Part shown: piece by piece, positions 1-5,538 of the stretch | How the letters are laid out: the number at the start of each line of letters is the position of its first letter | Position numbering within the stretch: position 1 is the first letter of the stretch | Assembly: GCA_903889795.1 (NCBI GenBank) | Contig: CAISYW010000106.1 | Location: 1-5,632 of the forward strand | DNA length: 5,632 nt | Direction: 5' to 3' | Source: an uncultured Chlamydiae bacterium | Lineage (GTDB): Bacteria > Chlamydiota > Chlamydiia > Chlamydiales > SM23-39 | The notes under the pieces: model-generated | The model's database searches: none | The model's input: the letters and a program-made list of their open reading frames with translations, nothing else | What the model was told of the DNA's origin: nothing | Made by a program: the position numbers and the translations under genes

Positions 1-66
1 CAGCGCATGCTCGACTCTCTTTGGGCTTCCGGCGCGGCTCCCTGGAAAAATACAAAAGAAGTGTAA
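1..66 (+). CDS. rfbF: Glucose-1-phosphate cytidylyltransferase, C-terminal end (partial)
   Basis: Only the last 21 codons and the TAA stop are inside the window, read in frame 1. The visible tail contains LWASGAAPWK followed by a short charged end. This matches the conserved end of RfbF/DdhA proteins, in which a Leu-Trp...Gly-(Lys/Ala)-Ala-Pro-Trp-Lys motif closes the protein. RfbF joins CTP and alpha-D-glucose-1-phosphate to give CDP-glucose, the first step of CDP-linked deoxysugar synthesis in the cytoplasm. The identification rests on a short tail, but the next gene encodes the following enzyme of the same pathway, 33 bp downstream on the same strand, and this strongly supports the call. 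The catalytic N-terminal part lies outside the window, so activity cannot be judged. Confidence 0.85.
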   Translation, partial: QRMLDSLWASGAAPWKNTKEV

Positions 67-75
67 CCGTTACAC
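61..75. repeat. 15-bp perfect inverted repeat at the rfbF stop codon
   Basis: GTGTAAC, one central base, then GTTACAC: seven of seven arm bases match. It spans the last codon and stop of the upstream gene and runs into the 33-bp gap before rfbG. The form (short dyad around a central CG step) resembles operators of dimeric repressors, but the arms are short and the site sits inside an apparent operon. No function is claimed. Confidence 0.4.
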
Positions 76-99
76 AAAAATTCCGGTGAAGATCTGCGT

Positions 100-1089
100 A
101 TGAATCAATTTTGGAATCAAAAAAAAGTGCTTGTGACCGGCGCGGCCGGCTTTGTTGGCTCTTGGGTTATCAAAACATTGCTCAATCGCAAAGCAGAGGT
201 TTTTGCATTGATTCGCGATCCCAACCCCCAAAGCGAGTTCTTTCGCAGTGAGGATGCGGCGAAAACGACCATCATTCAGGGAAAGCTCGAAGAATTTCAC
301 GATTTGGATCGAGCGATCAACGAAAATGAAATTGATACGGTTTTTCATTTAGGCGCTCAAACGATTGTTGGAACGGCTTTACGCAATCCTCTTTCTACTT
401 TCGAATCGAATATCCGCGGCACCTACAACTTACTGGAAGTCTGCCGACGCTATTCAAGTCTGGTTCAAAGAGTTGTCATTGCTTCCAGCGACAAGGCTTA
501 TGGCTCGAGCGACATATTACCCTATATCGAAGAGATGCCTTTGAAAGGACTTCATCCCTACGATGTTTCTAAATCTTGCACGGATCTTCTCGCAATCACC
601 TATTATCATACATACCGCCTACCCATTGCCATTGCCCGATGCGGAAATATTTATGGCGGAGGGGATTTAAACTGGAGCCGTCTGATTCCCGGAACGATTC
701 GTACCCTTTTAGCTCAAGAAGCTCCCATTATTCGCAGCAACGGAAATCTGACCCGAGATTATTTATACATTCAAGATGTGGTAGATGCATATCTCTTACT
801 CGCTGAAAATCTCCATCGGCCTGAAGTACAGGGACAGCCATTTAATTTTGGCTTGGATGACCCGAAAACGGTTTTACAAGTTGTTTTGGCTCTGCAATCT
901 CTAATGAATTGCGCTCATTTGCCCCCCAAGATTCTGGATATGGCTGAATTGGAGATTGTCAATCAGTCTCTGAATGCGGAAAAAGCGAAAAAGCTACTGG
1001 GTTGGAAAAGCCGCTTTTCCTTCCAGGAGGGATTAAGGCAAACAATCGATTGGTATCAAAAATATCTCAGCTCTTTATACCGGCCGTAA
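100..1089 (+). CDS. rfbG: CDP-glucose 4,6-dehydratase (extended SDR)
   Basis: This 329-residue protein is an extended short-chain dehydrogenase/reductase. The N-terminus (FW then KVLVTGAAGFVGSW, residues 5-22) holds the Rossmann GxxGxxG motif (G14, G17, G20) and matches the FW...VTGxxGFxGSW opening of RfbG/DdhB proteins. The active site shows S130-D131-K132 (the Ser/Thr-Asp-Lys/Glu site of the dehydratases) and Y154xxxK158. Further conserved blocks are HLGAQ at 83-87, RCGNIYGGGD at 180-189, LIPGTIR at 195-201 and RDYLYIQD at 219-226. The expected reaction is NAD+-dependent conversion of CDP-glucose to CDP-4-keto-6-deoxy-D-glucose. Length is near the family norm (about 330-360). The ATG at 100 is preceded by a weak GGTGAAG at 85-91. 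The rfbF tail just upstream makes CDP-glucose the likeliest substrate; a related dehydratase acting on another NDP-sugar is the alternative. Confidence 0.85.
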   Translation: MNQFWNQKKVLVTGAAGFVGSWVIKTLLNRKAEVFALIRDPNPQSEFFRSEDAAKTTIIQGKLEEFHDLDRAINENEIDTVFHLGAQTIVGTALRNPLSTFESNIRGTYNLLEVCRRYSSLVQRVVIASSDKAYGSSDILPYIEEMPLKGLHPYDVSKSCTDLLAITYYHTYRLPIAIARCGNIYGGGDLNWSRLIPGTIRTLLAQEAPIIRSNGNLTRDYLYIQDVVDAYLLLAENLHRPEVQGQPFNFGLDDPKTVLQVVLALQSLMNCAHLPPKILDMAELEIVNQSLNAEKAKKLLGWKSRFSFQEGLRQTIDWYQKYLSSLYRP

Positions 1090-1097
1090 AAAAAATT

Positions 1098-1102
1098 AGG
1101 AG
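1098..1102 (+). promoter_or_regulatory. Ribosome binding site of the FkbM-type gene
   Basis: AGGAG lies 9 bases upstream of the ATG at 1112, in the 22-bp spacer after rfbG. It is the clearest Shine-Dalgarno of the plus-strand operon and fixes the start of the methyltransferase gene. Confidence 0.75.
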
Positions 1103-1111
1103 CTTCTTATT

Positions 1112-1732
1112 ATGTTCTATTCACAAGCAGGTCAAGATGAATGGGTAATCAAATTATTAGAAAATAAGCGCAAGGGTTATTTTGTTGATATCGGAGCCTA
1201 TGACGGCGTTCAAGGGAGTAATACTTATTACCTAGAAAAAGAGCTTGGATGGAAAGGTCTTTGTATTGAGCCTAACACAAACCTGTTCTTCAATCTTACA
1301 CGCTGTAGACATTCAACAAACATTAATGTTGCTGTAACAGATTATAATGGAAAGATTAAGTTTGGTGAAGAATCTGTTTCAGACACAGGAAAGTTAATTA
1401 CATGCAAAACATTATCGACTATTTTTAAATTAGTACGTGCACCAAGAGAAATTGATTATCTATCGATTGATGTTGAGGGTCATGAATATACAGTCTTTAA
1501 AGACTTTGATTTCGAGAACTGGGATATCTCGCTAATGACTGTTGAGCATAACCTATATTGCTGGGGTCCCAAAAACAAAGAGCGTAATTATAAACTGCTG
1601 AGTTCAAAAGGGTTTGTCAGAGTAGTAGAGGACGCTCCCTGTTTAGATCCCAATCCAGCTTTGTTTAATCAACCTCTTGAAGACTGGTATGCAAGTAAAA
1701 AATTCCTGGAGGAAAACGAGTCGTTCGTATGA
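1112..1732 (+). CDS. FkbM-family SAM-dependent methyltransferase
   Basis: The 206-residue product has the layout of FkbM-type (Methyltransf_21) methyltransferases. An N-terminal SQAGQDEWV segment (4-12) is followed by the SAM-binding loop FVDIGAYDG (24-32), SNTYYLEK then GWKGLCIEPN (46-55), with E53 the likely ribose-binding acid, TLSTIF (100-105), DYLSIDVEGHE (115-125) and TVEHN (143-147). Family members often O-methylate sugars or other secreted-product hydroxyls; here a methylated O-antigen sugar is the natural inference, but the acceptor cannot be read from sequence. The start is supported by AGGAG 9 bases upstream, and the stop overlaps the next start as ATGA. GC is about 37% by hand count against about 45% for rfbG just upstream, so this looks like a separately acquired gene spliced into the deoxysugar operon. 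Confidence 0.85.
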   Translation: MFYSQAGQDEWVIKLLENKRKGYFVDIGAYDGVQGSNTYYLEKELGWKGLCIEPNTNLFFNLTRCRHSTNINVAVTDYNGKIKFGEESVSDTGKLITCKTLSTIFKLVRAPREIDYLSIDVEGHEYTVFKDFDFENWDISLMTVEHNLYCWGPKNKERNYKLLSSKGFVRVVEDAPCLDPNPALFNQPLEDWYASKKFLEENESFV

Positions 1733-2277
1733 TTTTTCAAAAATTGCCCTTAATCGATGCAAAACTCATTTTAATAGAAAAAATCGAAGATGAACGCGGT
1801 TTTTTTGCACGAGTATTTTGTCGGAGCGAATTTGAAAAAAACGGAGTGCCTTCTCGTTTTGAACAATGCAATAGTTCCTACAATCGAAAAAAGGGAACTT
1901 TGCGCGGTATGCATTATCAGAGCGCCCCTTATGCAGAAGCAAAATTAGTTCGATGCATTAAAGGTTCACTTTATGATGTAATCATTGATTTAAGACCCTC
2001 GTCTGCCACATATCGGCGATGGTTTGCCATCGAATTGAAAGCGAGTGAATATAAGATGCTGTATATACCCGAAGGGTTTGCGCATGGCTATGAGACGCTG
2101 GAAGATGATTCGGAATTGCTCTATCAGGTTTCAAGCCCGTTCATGCCCGAATACAGCCGCGGGGTTCTCTGGAACGATCCGGCTTTCAATATTCAATGGC
2201 CCTTGACACCTGTGGTTATTTCGAAAAAAGATCAAGAATTTTTACTTATTGGAACTTCGACTTTGTACATTTTTTGA
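1729..2277 (+). CDS. RmlC-family sugar-nucleotide 3,5-epimerase (probably CDP-4-keto-6-deoxyhexose)
   Basis: This 182-residue cupin belongs to the dTDP-4-dehydrorhamnose 3,5-epimerase family. ERGFFAR (22-28) precedes TLRGMHYQ (57-64) with the catalytic base H62. Then come K72 in AKLVR, the PEGFAHG block (114-120) with H119, the catalytic-acid tyrosine Y132, and RGVLWNDPAFNIQWP (144-158). Family members epimerise C3 and/or C5 of 4-keto-6-deoxy NDP-sugars. Since rfbF and rfbG lie upstream, the substrate here is inferred to be the CDP sugar. The start overlaps the methyltransferase stop as ATGA; a GGAGG at 1708-1712 lies rather far upstream, so translational coupling is likely. The last six residues (177-182) and the TGA are encoded by the left terminal repeat of the palindromic element. 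The C-terminus therefore appears altered just after the family's usual SxKD segment, although all catalytic residues are upstream of that. Confidence 0.88.
   Translation: MIFQKLPLIDAKLILIEKIEDERGFFARVFCRSEFEKNGVPSRFEQCNSSYNRKKGTLRGMHYQSAPYAEAKLVRCIKGSLYDVIIDLRPSSATYRRWFAIELKASEYKMLYIPEGFAHGYETLEDDSELLYQVSSPFMPEYSRGVLWNDPAFNIQWPLTPVVISKKDQEFLLIGTSTLYIF
2257..2276 (+). repeat. Left terminal inverted repeat of the palindromic element
   Basis: It begins TCGACTTTGTACA, runs through six Ts and ends in G. It is the exact reverse complement of 2395-2414. Beyond the outer edge, pairing continues to 2254/2417 with one G-T mismatch. The repeat lies in frame with the epimerase gene and supplies its last six codons and stop. 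Confidence 0.85.
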
Positions 2278-2394
2278 GAGCAAGGTTTGCAAGATGTTTA
2301 TTTAGATTCGGTTGCGGTTTTTGAGGACAGGCTTGAATAAGCCGGCCTCAGAATCCGCAACCGAATATAGATCAACAGATTGCGAAGATTGCCA

Positions 2395-2414
2395 CAAAAA
2401 ATGTACAAAGTCGA
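2395..2414 (-). repeat. Right terminal inverted repeat of the palindromic element
   Basis: Exact inverted copy of 2257-2276, ending at the GAGG that precedes the reductase start. Its outer edge is 6 bp from the ATG at 2421. Confidence 0.85.
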
Positions 2415-2416
2415 GG
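2413..2416 (+). promoter_or_regulatory. Ribosome binding site of the reductase, at the element's edge
   Basis: GAGG ends four bases before the ATG at 2421, slightly tight but usable. Its first two bases are the last bases of the right terminal repeat. In an RNA carrying the full palindrome, this site would be next to or partly inside the base of a long stem, which could reduce ribosome access. Confidence 0.55.
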
Positions 2417-2420
2417 TAAC

Positions 2421-3326
2421 ATGAAAACAGTTCTTGTAACAGGCGCTTCAGGTTTTATTGGAAGGCATACGCTTTCTTTATTGCAAGCCCATAGATATGA
2501 AGTTCATGCGGTCTCATCGAAAGTCGTTCCGTCAACCTCCATTATTTGGCATCGAGCCAATCTATTGAACCCTGAAGAAATCAGATCGCTGGTTTCGTCG
2601 ATTCGGCCAACACATCTCTTGCATCTTGCCTGGATCGCCACTCCCCGCGTTTTTTGGCAATCGCCAGAGAACCTCAACTGGATCGAATCGAGCTTAAAGC
2701 TGGTTCGCGCCTTTGCAGAATGCGGAGGAAAAAGAATTGTCGTTGCCGGCTCTTCAGCGGAATATACCCCTAGCACATTGTGTACTGAAGATTCGAATTC
2801 ATTTTTACCGGCCACGCTTTATGGAAAATCGAAACGCGAGCTTTATTTAATCTTGGAATCTTTTTCAAAGCAGATGAATATCGAATTTGCCTGGGGATAT
2901 CTTTTTTATCTTTTTGGACCATCAGAACATCCGGACCGATTTATTCCCGCAGTCATTTTAGGATTGCTGAGACAAAAAGAAATTCCTTGTACTCATGGAA
3001 AACAAATCAGAGATTATCTCTATTCAGCCGATGCCGCTTCGGCATTTGTAGAATTGCTGGGAAGCTCCCTTCAGGGAGGCATTAATATTGCCTCCGGCCA
3101 GGGAATCTCTCTTCAGGAATTGGCAAAAAAAGCGGCAGAAAAAATCGGTGGAATGAATCTATTAAAATTCGGCTCTCTTCCGCCTCCGGCGAATGATCCC
3201 CCAGAAATCGTTGCCAACATCCGGCGGATCAAAGAACATCTCAAATGGCAGCCCTGCCAAACAATCGATCAACGATTGGATGAAACCATCGCATGGTGGA
3301 AAGAGAATCTTCTACGTTCGGTATAG
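2421..3326 (+). CDS. NAD(P)-dependent sugar-nucleotide 4-ketoreductase/epimerase, CDP-abequose synthase-like
   Basis: A 301-residue extended SDR. VLVTGASGFIGRH (4-16) gives the Rossmann GxxGxxG (G8, G11, G14). Next come LLHLAW (66-71), the active-site serines S111/S112 in AGSSAEY, and Y134xxxK138. Then GKQIRDYLYSADAA (193-206) and a C-terminal LKFGSLPPP segment are followed by VANIRRIKEHLKWQP (264-278). The QIRD block and the late FG...VAN...LxW pattern resemble CDP-abequose synthase (RfbJ-type) enzymes, which reduce the 4-keto group of CDP-deoxysugars. I infer the final reduction giving a CDP-6-deoxyhexose; stereochemistry is not readable. ATG at 2421 follows a GAGG. The last 15 bp overlap the tail of the convergent minus-strand gene. 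Other SDR reductases or epimerases of NDP-sugars are alternatives. Confidence 0.78.
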   Translation: MKTVLVTGASGFIGRHTLSLLQAHRYEVHAVSSKVVPSTSIIWHRANLLNPEEIRSLVSSIRPTHLLHLAWIATPRVFWQSPENLNWIESSLKLVRAFAECGGKRIVVAGSSAEYTPSTLCTEDSNSFLPATLYGKSKRELYLILESFSKQMNIEFAWGYLFYLFGPSEHPDRFIPAVILGLLRQKEIPCTHGKQIRDYLYSADAASAFVELLGSSLQGGINIASGQGISLQELAKKAAEKIGGMNLLKFGSLPPPANDPPEIVANIRRIKEHLKWQPCQTIDQRLDETIAWWKENLLRSV

Positions 3327-4022
3327 TTCGTTGTAGTTCTTCTTGTCCCAATACCAATCCGGATCCTCTTCATAACGACCGATATGAAAAAAGCCCAGTT
3401 CATTGTCTTTCCATGAAGAATGATGGTAGTCAATTTTAAAAACATTGGGCAGTTTTTTCACGATGTATTTGGTGAGATATTCTTCGCAAAACTGATAATC
3501 TTTTGTAAACCACTTAACTAAATGAAGTTCTGAGAAAATAGGCTTGGCTGCGGAAACTTTGATGTAAAACGAATCGGTATGATAGTAATCGTTAAGTTGA
3601 TTCGTTGGTTGATTGTCAAATCCAATCCAATATTTAAAAACGCCATCATAACCGTCGAGAATTTTCCCGATCGCTTTTTTTACCAGATGCATATCGCTGA
3701 CATAGACTGACTCGTGTTTGAAGACGATAATATCGTCAGGCTCGCTATCAGGGTCATTTACCGCATTTTTTATGGATGAGATGATGCAATTTAAACAGTC
3801 GAGCTGTTTGTCTTTACGTGGAATGAGTTCGCAGACGGGTTTTTTGCCGTTAAAGCTGACTTTTAGGTTGTTGGGATCATTCGTTGATAAAAAGATTTTT
3901 TTAAATGGAATAAGCCCCATGTCTTTTTCCGTGATGCTTTTTAACATCGCAGCTCTGCCAAATGAAGGCCCTGTACAAAGAATCATACGGCTGTTCAGAA
4001 CATCTTCAATGTTGCTTTTCAT
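3312..4022 (-). CDS. Unrecognised protein, possibly glycosyltransferase-like
   Basis: A 236-residue protein I do not recognise. It has no signal peptide or clear membrane segment. Visible features are ILCTGPSFGRAA (14-25), a short IFLSTNDPNN segment (43-52), DDIIVFKHESVYVSD (96-110), YDGVFKYWIGF (125-135), YYHTDSFYIKVSAAKPIF (146-163) and an acidic aromatic tail (EEDPDWYWD, 218-226). The hydrophobic strand ending in IVFKHESVYV and the later HTDSFYI are reminiscent of GT-A-type folds, but no clear DxD metal site is seen. I start at the ATG at 4022, not an in-frame GTG 12 bases upstream: GGAGAGAG lies just before it, and the ATG overlaps the upstream stop as TAATG. GC is about 38%, well below its glycosyltransferase neighbour (about 48%). 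As the last gene of a polysaccharide operon it may be a transferase or modifying enzyme; this is inference only. Confidence 0.75.
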   Translation of the reverse strand: MKSNIEDVLNSRMILCTGPSFGRAAMLKSITEKDMGLIPFKKIFLSTNDPNNLKVSFNGKKPVCELIPRKDKQLDCLNCIISSIKNAVNDPDSEPDDIIVFKHESVYVSDMHLVKKAIGKILDGYDGVFKYWIGFDNQPTNQLNDYYHTDSFYIKVSAAKPIFSELHLVKWFTKDYQFCEEYLTKYIVKKLPNVFKIDYHHSSWKDNELGFFHIGRYEEDPDWYWDKKNYNELYRT

Positions 4023-4726
4023 TACTCTCTCCACTCGATCAGATTGGGATTAGTATCTAATATCGATTCGTACTGCTCTTTCCAGCCATATTTGGCGTCG
4101 GGATCGAGCTTTTTATAGCGATTGTATTTGGTCAGCCGATCTTCCGGTTTGGCCCACCCAAAGTGTTTAATCCGCAAAGTCGACTTCTTAAGGCATTGAA
4201 GAGGCAAAATAGGAAATCGACCGCAATGCTGCTGCGTTTCTCTCCATTGAAATGGCGTTGATTGTGGATGGTAGCGGATCAGAAAAAGCCATTGATAATT
4301 TTGGTGGGCGCACCAGTAGCGGTCGGAGCGATAGTGCGTTTCACTCCAAAAATCAAAGAGGCGAAAGCAGTAGCCATCGACATTTGGGATGGCAACCAGG
4401 TTTTTGACGTCCTGTTTGAACCTGTTTTCAAACATCTCATCCGCATCCAAATTAATGATCCATTCAGGATTGGTCCGAATCGTCTCCTCCCACTGCTGTT
4501 TACGAAGAGCTATTTCGTTGCCAAATTTAGAAATGCTGTTTTTTACGAGATGCAGCGGGATGTTTTGCAGCATCTCCTTGCAAATCGCGGATGAATTATC
4601 CGTGCTTGCATCGTCAATGATGACGGCCTCGTCGATATAGAGCCGCGCCTTTTCCAGCACACGGCGTAAATAACGATCGGCTTCATTGCGAATGATCATG
4701 GAAAGAGTAATTTTGGGTTTTAGCAT
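4022..4726 (-). CDS. Family 2 glycosyltransferase (GT-A fold)
   Basis: A 234-residue GT2 protein. It shows the nucleotide-binding start LSMIIRNEADRYL (8-20), AVIIDDASTDNS (34-45) with the UDP-sugar-contacting aspartates D38/D39, and the metal-binding DxD in INLDADEMF (91-99; D94, D96). A GT2-typical tail follows: KHFGWAKPEDRLTKYNRYKKLDP (187-209) and a final YESILDTNPNLIEW. No membrane segment is present, so it is expected to act on the cytoplasmic face, adding a sugar from a nucleotide donor to a lipid-linked glycan. Donor and acceptor are not predictable. At 234 aa it is a compact single-domain form. The ATG at 4726 overlaps the upstream gene by 7 bp, with GAGGAG at 4738-4743 serving as a slightly distant ribosome binding site. 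Its stop overlaps the next start. Confidence 0.88.
   Translation of the reverse strand: MLKPKITLSMIIRNEADRYLRRVLEKARLYIDEAVIIDDASTDNSSAICKEMLQNIPLHLVKNSISKFGNEIALRKQQWEETIRTNPEWIINLDADEMFENRFKQDVKNLVAIPNVDGYCFRLFDFWSETHYRSDRYWCAHQNYQWLFLIRYHPQSTPFQWRETQQHCGRFPILPLQCLKKSTLRIKHFGWAKPEDRLTKYNRYKKLDPDAKYGWKEQYESILDTNPNLIEWRE
4025..4032 (-). promoter_or_regulatory. Ribosome binding site deciding the start at 4022
   Basis: On the minus strand GGAGAGAG directly precedes TAATG. GGAG ends six bases before the ATG at 4022, a good spacing. It lies inside the last codons of the upstream glycosyltransferase, so the two genes are probably translationally coupled. The alternative GTG at 4034 would start upstream of this site. 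Confidence 0.65.
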
Positions 4727-5538
4727 TTTCTCTTAAACTCCTCTACTCCTGGTAAATCGGAATCTCGATAGATGTGATAGGCGGGAAGATGGGTGTCGAC
4801 AAAAAGAGAAAGTCCGATTGCGGCCGCCCGGATACAAAAATGACGATCCTCGCCCCAAAAAGTGAGATTTTTGATCCGCTTGAAGCTGATCTCGTGTTTC
4901 AAGGCGGCTTTATTTATCAAAGTGCAAGCGCCTAAGCCCCCCACTTCATAGACTCCCGGTTTTTTCAACCTCTCTAAAAATGCGCGCTGACGCTTGGCAA
5001 TTTCTTGATTGCTAAGCGATTCTTGGATCGCATGCTCAAACAATGTATATTTATCAGATACCCAGACTTGCGGTAGCGGGGGAAGATCGGGAACCCATTT
5101 AGTCCAAAAAATATTCGAGATTATGTCTCGATTAGCCGAAATGAGCTGATCAATTGTATCAGGGTGAAGAACCAGATCGGAATCCACTAAAAATAAATAG
5201 TCATAATCTCCATCTTTCGCCTCCTGGATGATCTGATCTTTATAGGCCGCCACCTTCCAGAGAATCGATTCCGTCCAGGAATGAGTGGTTTCATTACAGA
5301 CATATTGATTGGGCAGTTGGGTTGGAATGGGCGGATGAACCGTGCATTTCTGCCCTTTGGCCTTAGCAAAAATCTGAAGCAGCTTCTTCGACTCTTCCTG
5401 ATCGTTATCATCGATGAACAAAAAGTCCAATGTATGTTGTTTTTCTTTCAGCCGATGGAGCGATTCGAGAAACTCATGAAGAATCGTCAACTTCTGACGT
5501 ATGGGACTGCCGACCAATACACGCGCTCGCTGGTTCAT
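4720..5538 (-). CDS. GT-A-like glycosyltransferase with DSD motif
   Basis: A 272-residue cytoplasmic protein with glycosyltransferase features outside the standard GT2 pattern. RVLVGSPIRQK (6-16) opens the protein, followed by DFLFIDDN (38-45), TTHSWTESILWKVA (84-97), YDYLFLVDSDLVLHPD (112-127) with the probable metal site D119-S120-D121, and IFWTKWVPDLPP (143-154). VGGLGACTLINKAAL (199-213), FWGEDRHFCIRAAAIG (227-242) and DTHLPAYHIYRDSDLP (248-263) complete it. The WGED acid and the late D-H...H pattern fit a catalytic base and metal ligand of inverting GT-A enzymes. I start at the ATG at 5538, which forms ATGA with the upstream stop, rather than at an in-frame GTG two codons earlier. It is probably an assembly transferase for the same glycan; linkage and donor are unknown. 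Confidence 0.78.
   Translation of the reverse strand: MNQRARVLVGSPIRQKLTILHEFLESLHRLKEKQHTLDFLFIDDNDQEESKKLLQIFAKAKGQKCTVHPPIPTQLPNQYVCNETTHSWTESILWKVAAYKDQIIQEAKDGDYDYLFLVDSDLVLHPDTIDQLISANRDIISNIFWTKWVPDLPPLPQVWVSDKYTLFEHAIQESLSNQEIAKRQRAFLERLKKPGVYEVGGLGACTLINKAALKHEISFKRIKNLTFWGEDRHFCIRAAAIGLSLFVDTHLPAYHIYRDSDLPGVEEFKRKC

Larger units (their letters stand above)
2257..2414. mobile_element. Candidate MITE: 158-bp near full-length palindrome
   Basis: The whole stretch folds back on itself. The outer arms are a perfect 20-bp inverted repeat (2257-2276 with 2395-2414). Further in, GCAA pairs with TTGC (2280-2283/2389-2392), 2286-2292 pairs with 2380-2386 with one G-T, 2295-2298 with 2374-2377, and 2300-2304 with 2368-2372 with one G-T. 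A perfect 12-bp block follows (2306-2317/2355-2366), then 2319-2326 with 2346-2353, and an apical GGCTT-GAAT-AAGCC hairpin (2330-2343). No ORF of note lies inside. Short length, perfect terminal repeats and coding-free interior fit a miniature inverted-repeat element mobilised by a transposase elsewhere. No convincing target-site duplication is visible, so a non-mobile structural element or an old insertion remains possible. Confidence 0.65.

Noticed and set aside
2330..2366. Intrinsic terminator after the epimerase gene
   Set aside because: The inner hairpin is GC-containing, but no T tract follows on either strand within a few bases, and the symmetry extends over the full 158 bp. It is better explained as the core of the palindromic element.
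2366..2371. TATAGA as a -10 box for a promoter driving the reductase
   Set aside because: No TTGACA-like -35 lies at 16-18 bp upstream; the nearest TTGAAT (2333-2338) is about 27 bp away.
2251..2420. Target-site duplication (GGAAC on the left, GGTAAC on the right)
   Set aside because: The two flanks are similar but not identical and do not sit at equal distances from the repeat ends. I cannot support a duplication.
2504..2815. Minus-strand open frame of about 100 codons inside the reductase
   Set aside because: It lies opposite the conserved SDR region and shows no recognisable motifs or ribosome binding site.
4022..4034. GTG at 4034 as start of the unrecognised gene
   Set aside because: The GGAGAGAG site lies downstream of this codon and points to the ATG at 4022, which also forms a TAATG overlap.
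3718..4053. Open frame on the plus strand opposite the unrecognised minus-strand gene
   Set aside because: No ribosome binding site, no protein-like motifs, and it is antisense to a coupled operon gene with coherent sequence blocks.
4262..4640. Two overlapping plus-strand open frames opposite the GT2 gene
   Set aside because: They are shadows of a clear glycosyltransferase carrying DDAS and DAD motifs; no independent coding signal is seen.
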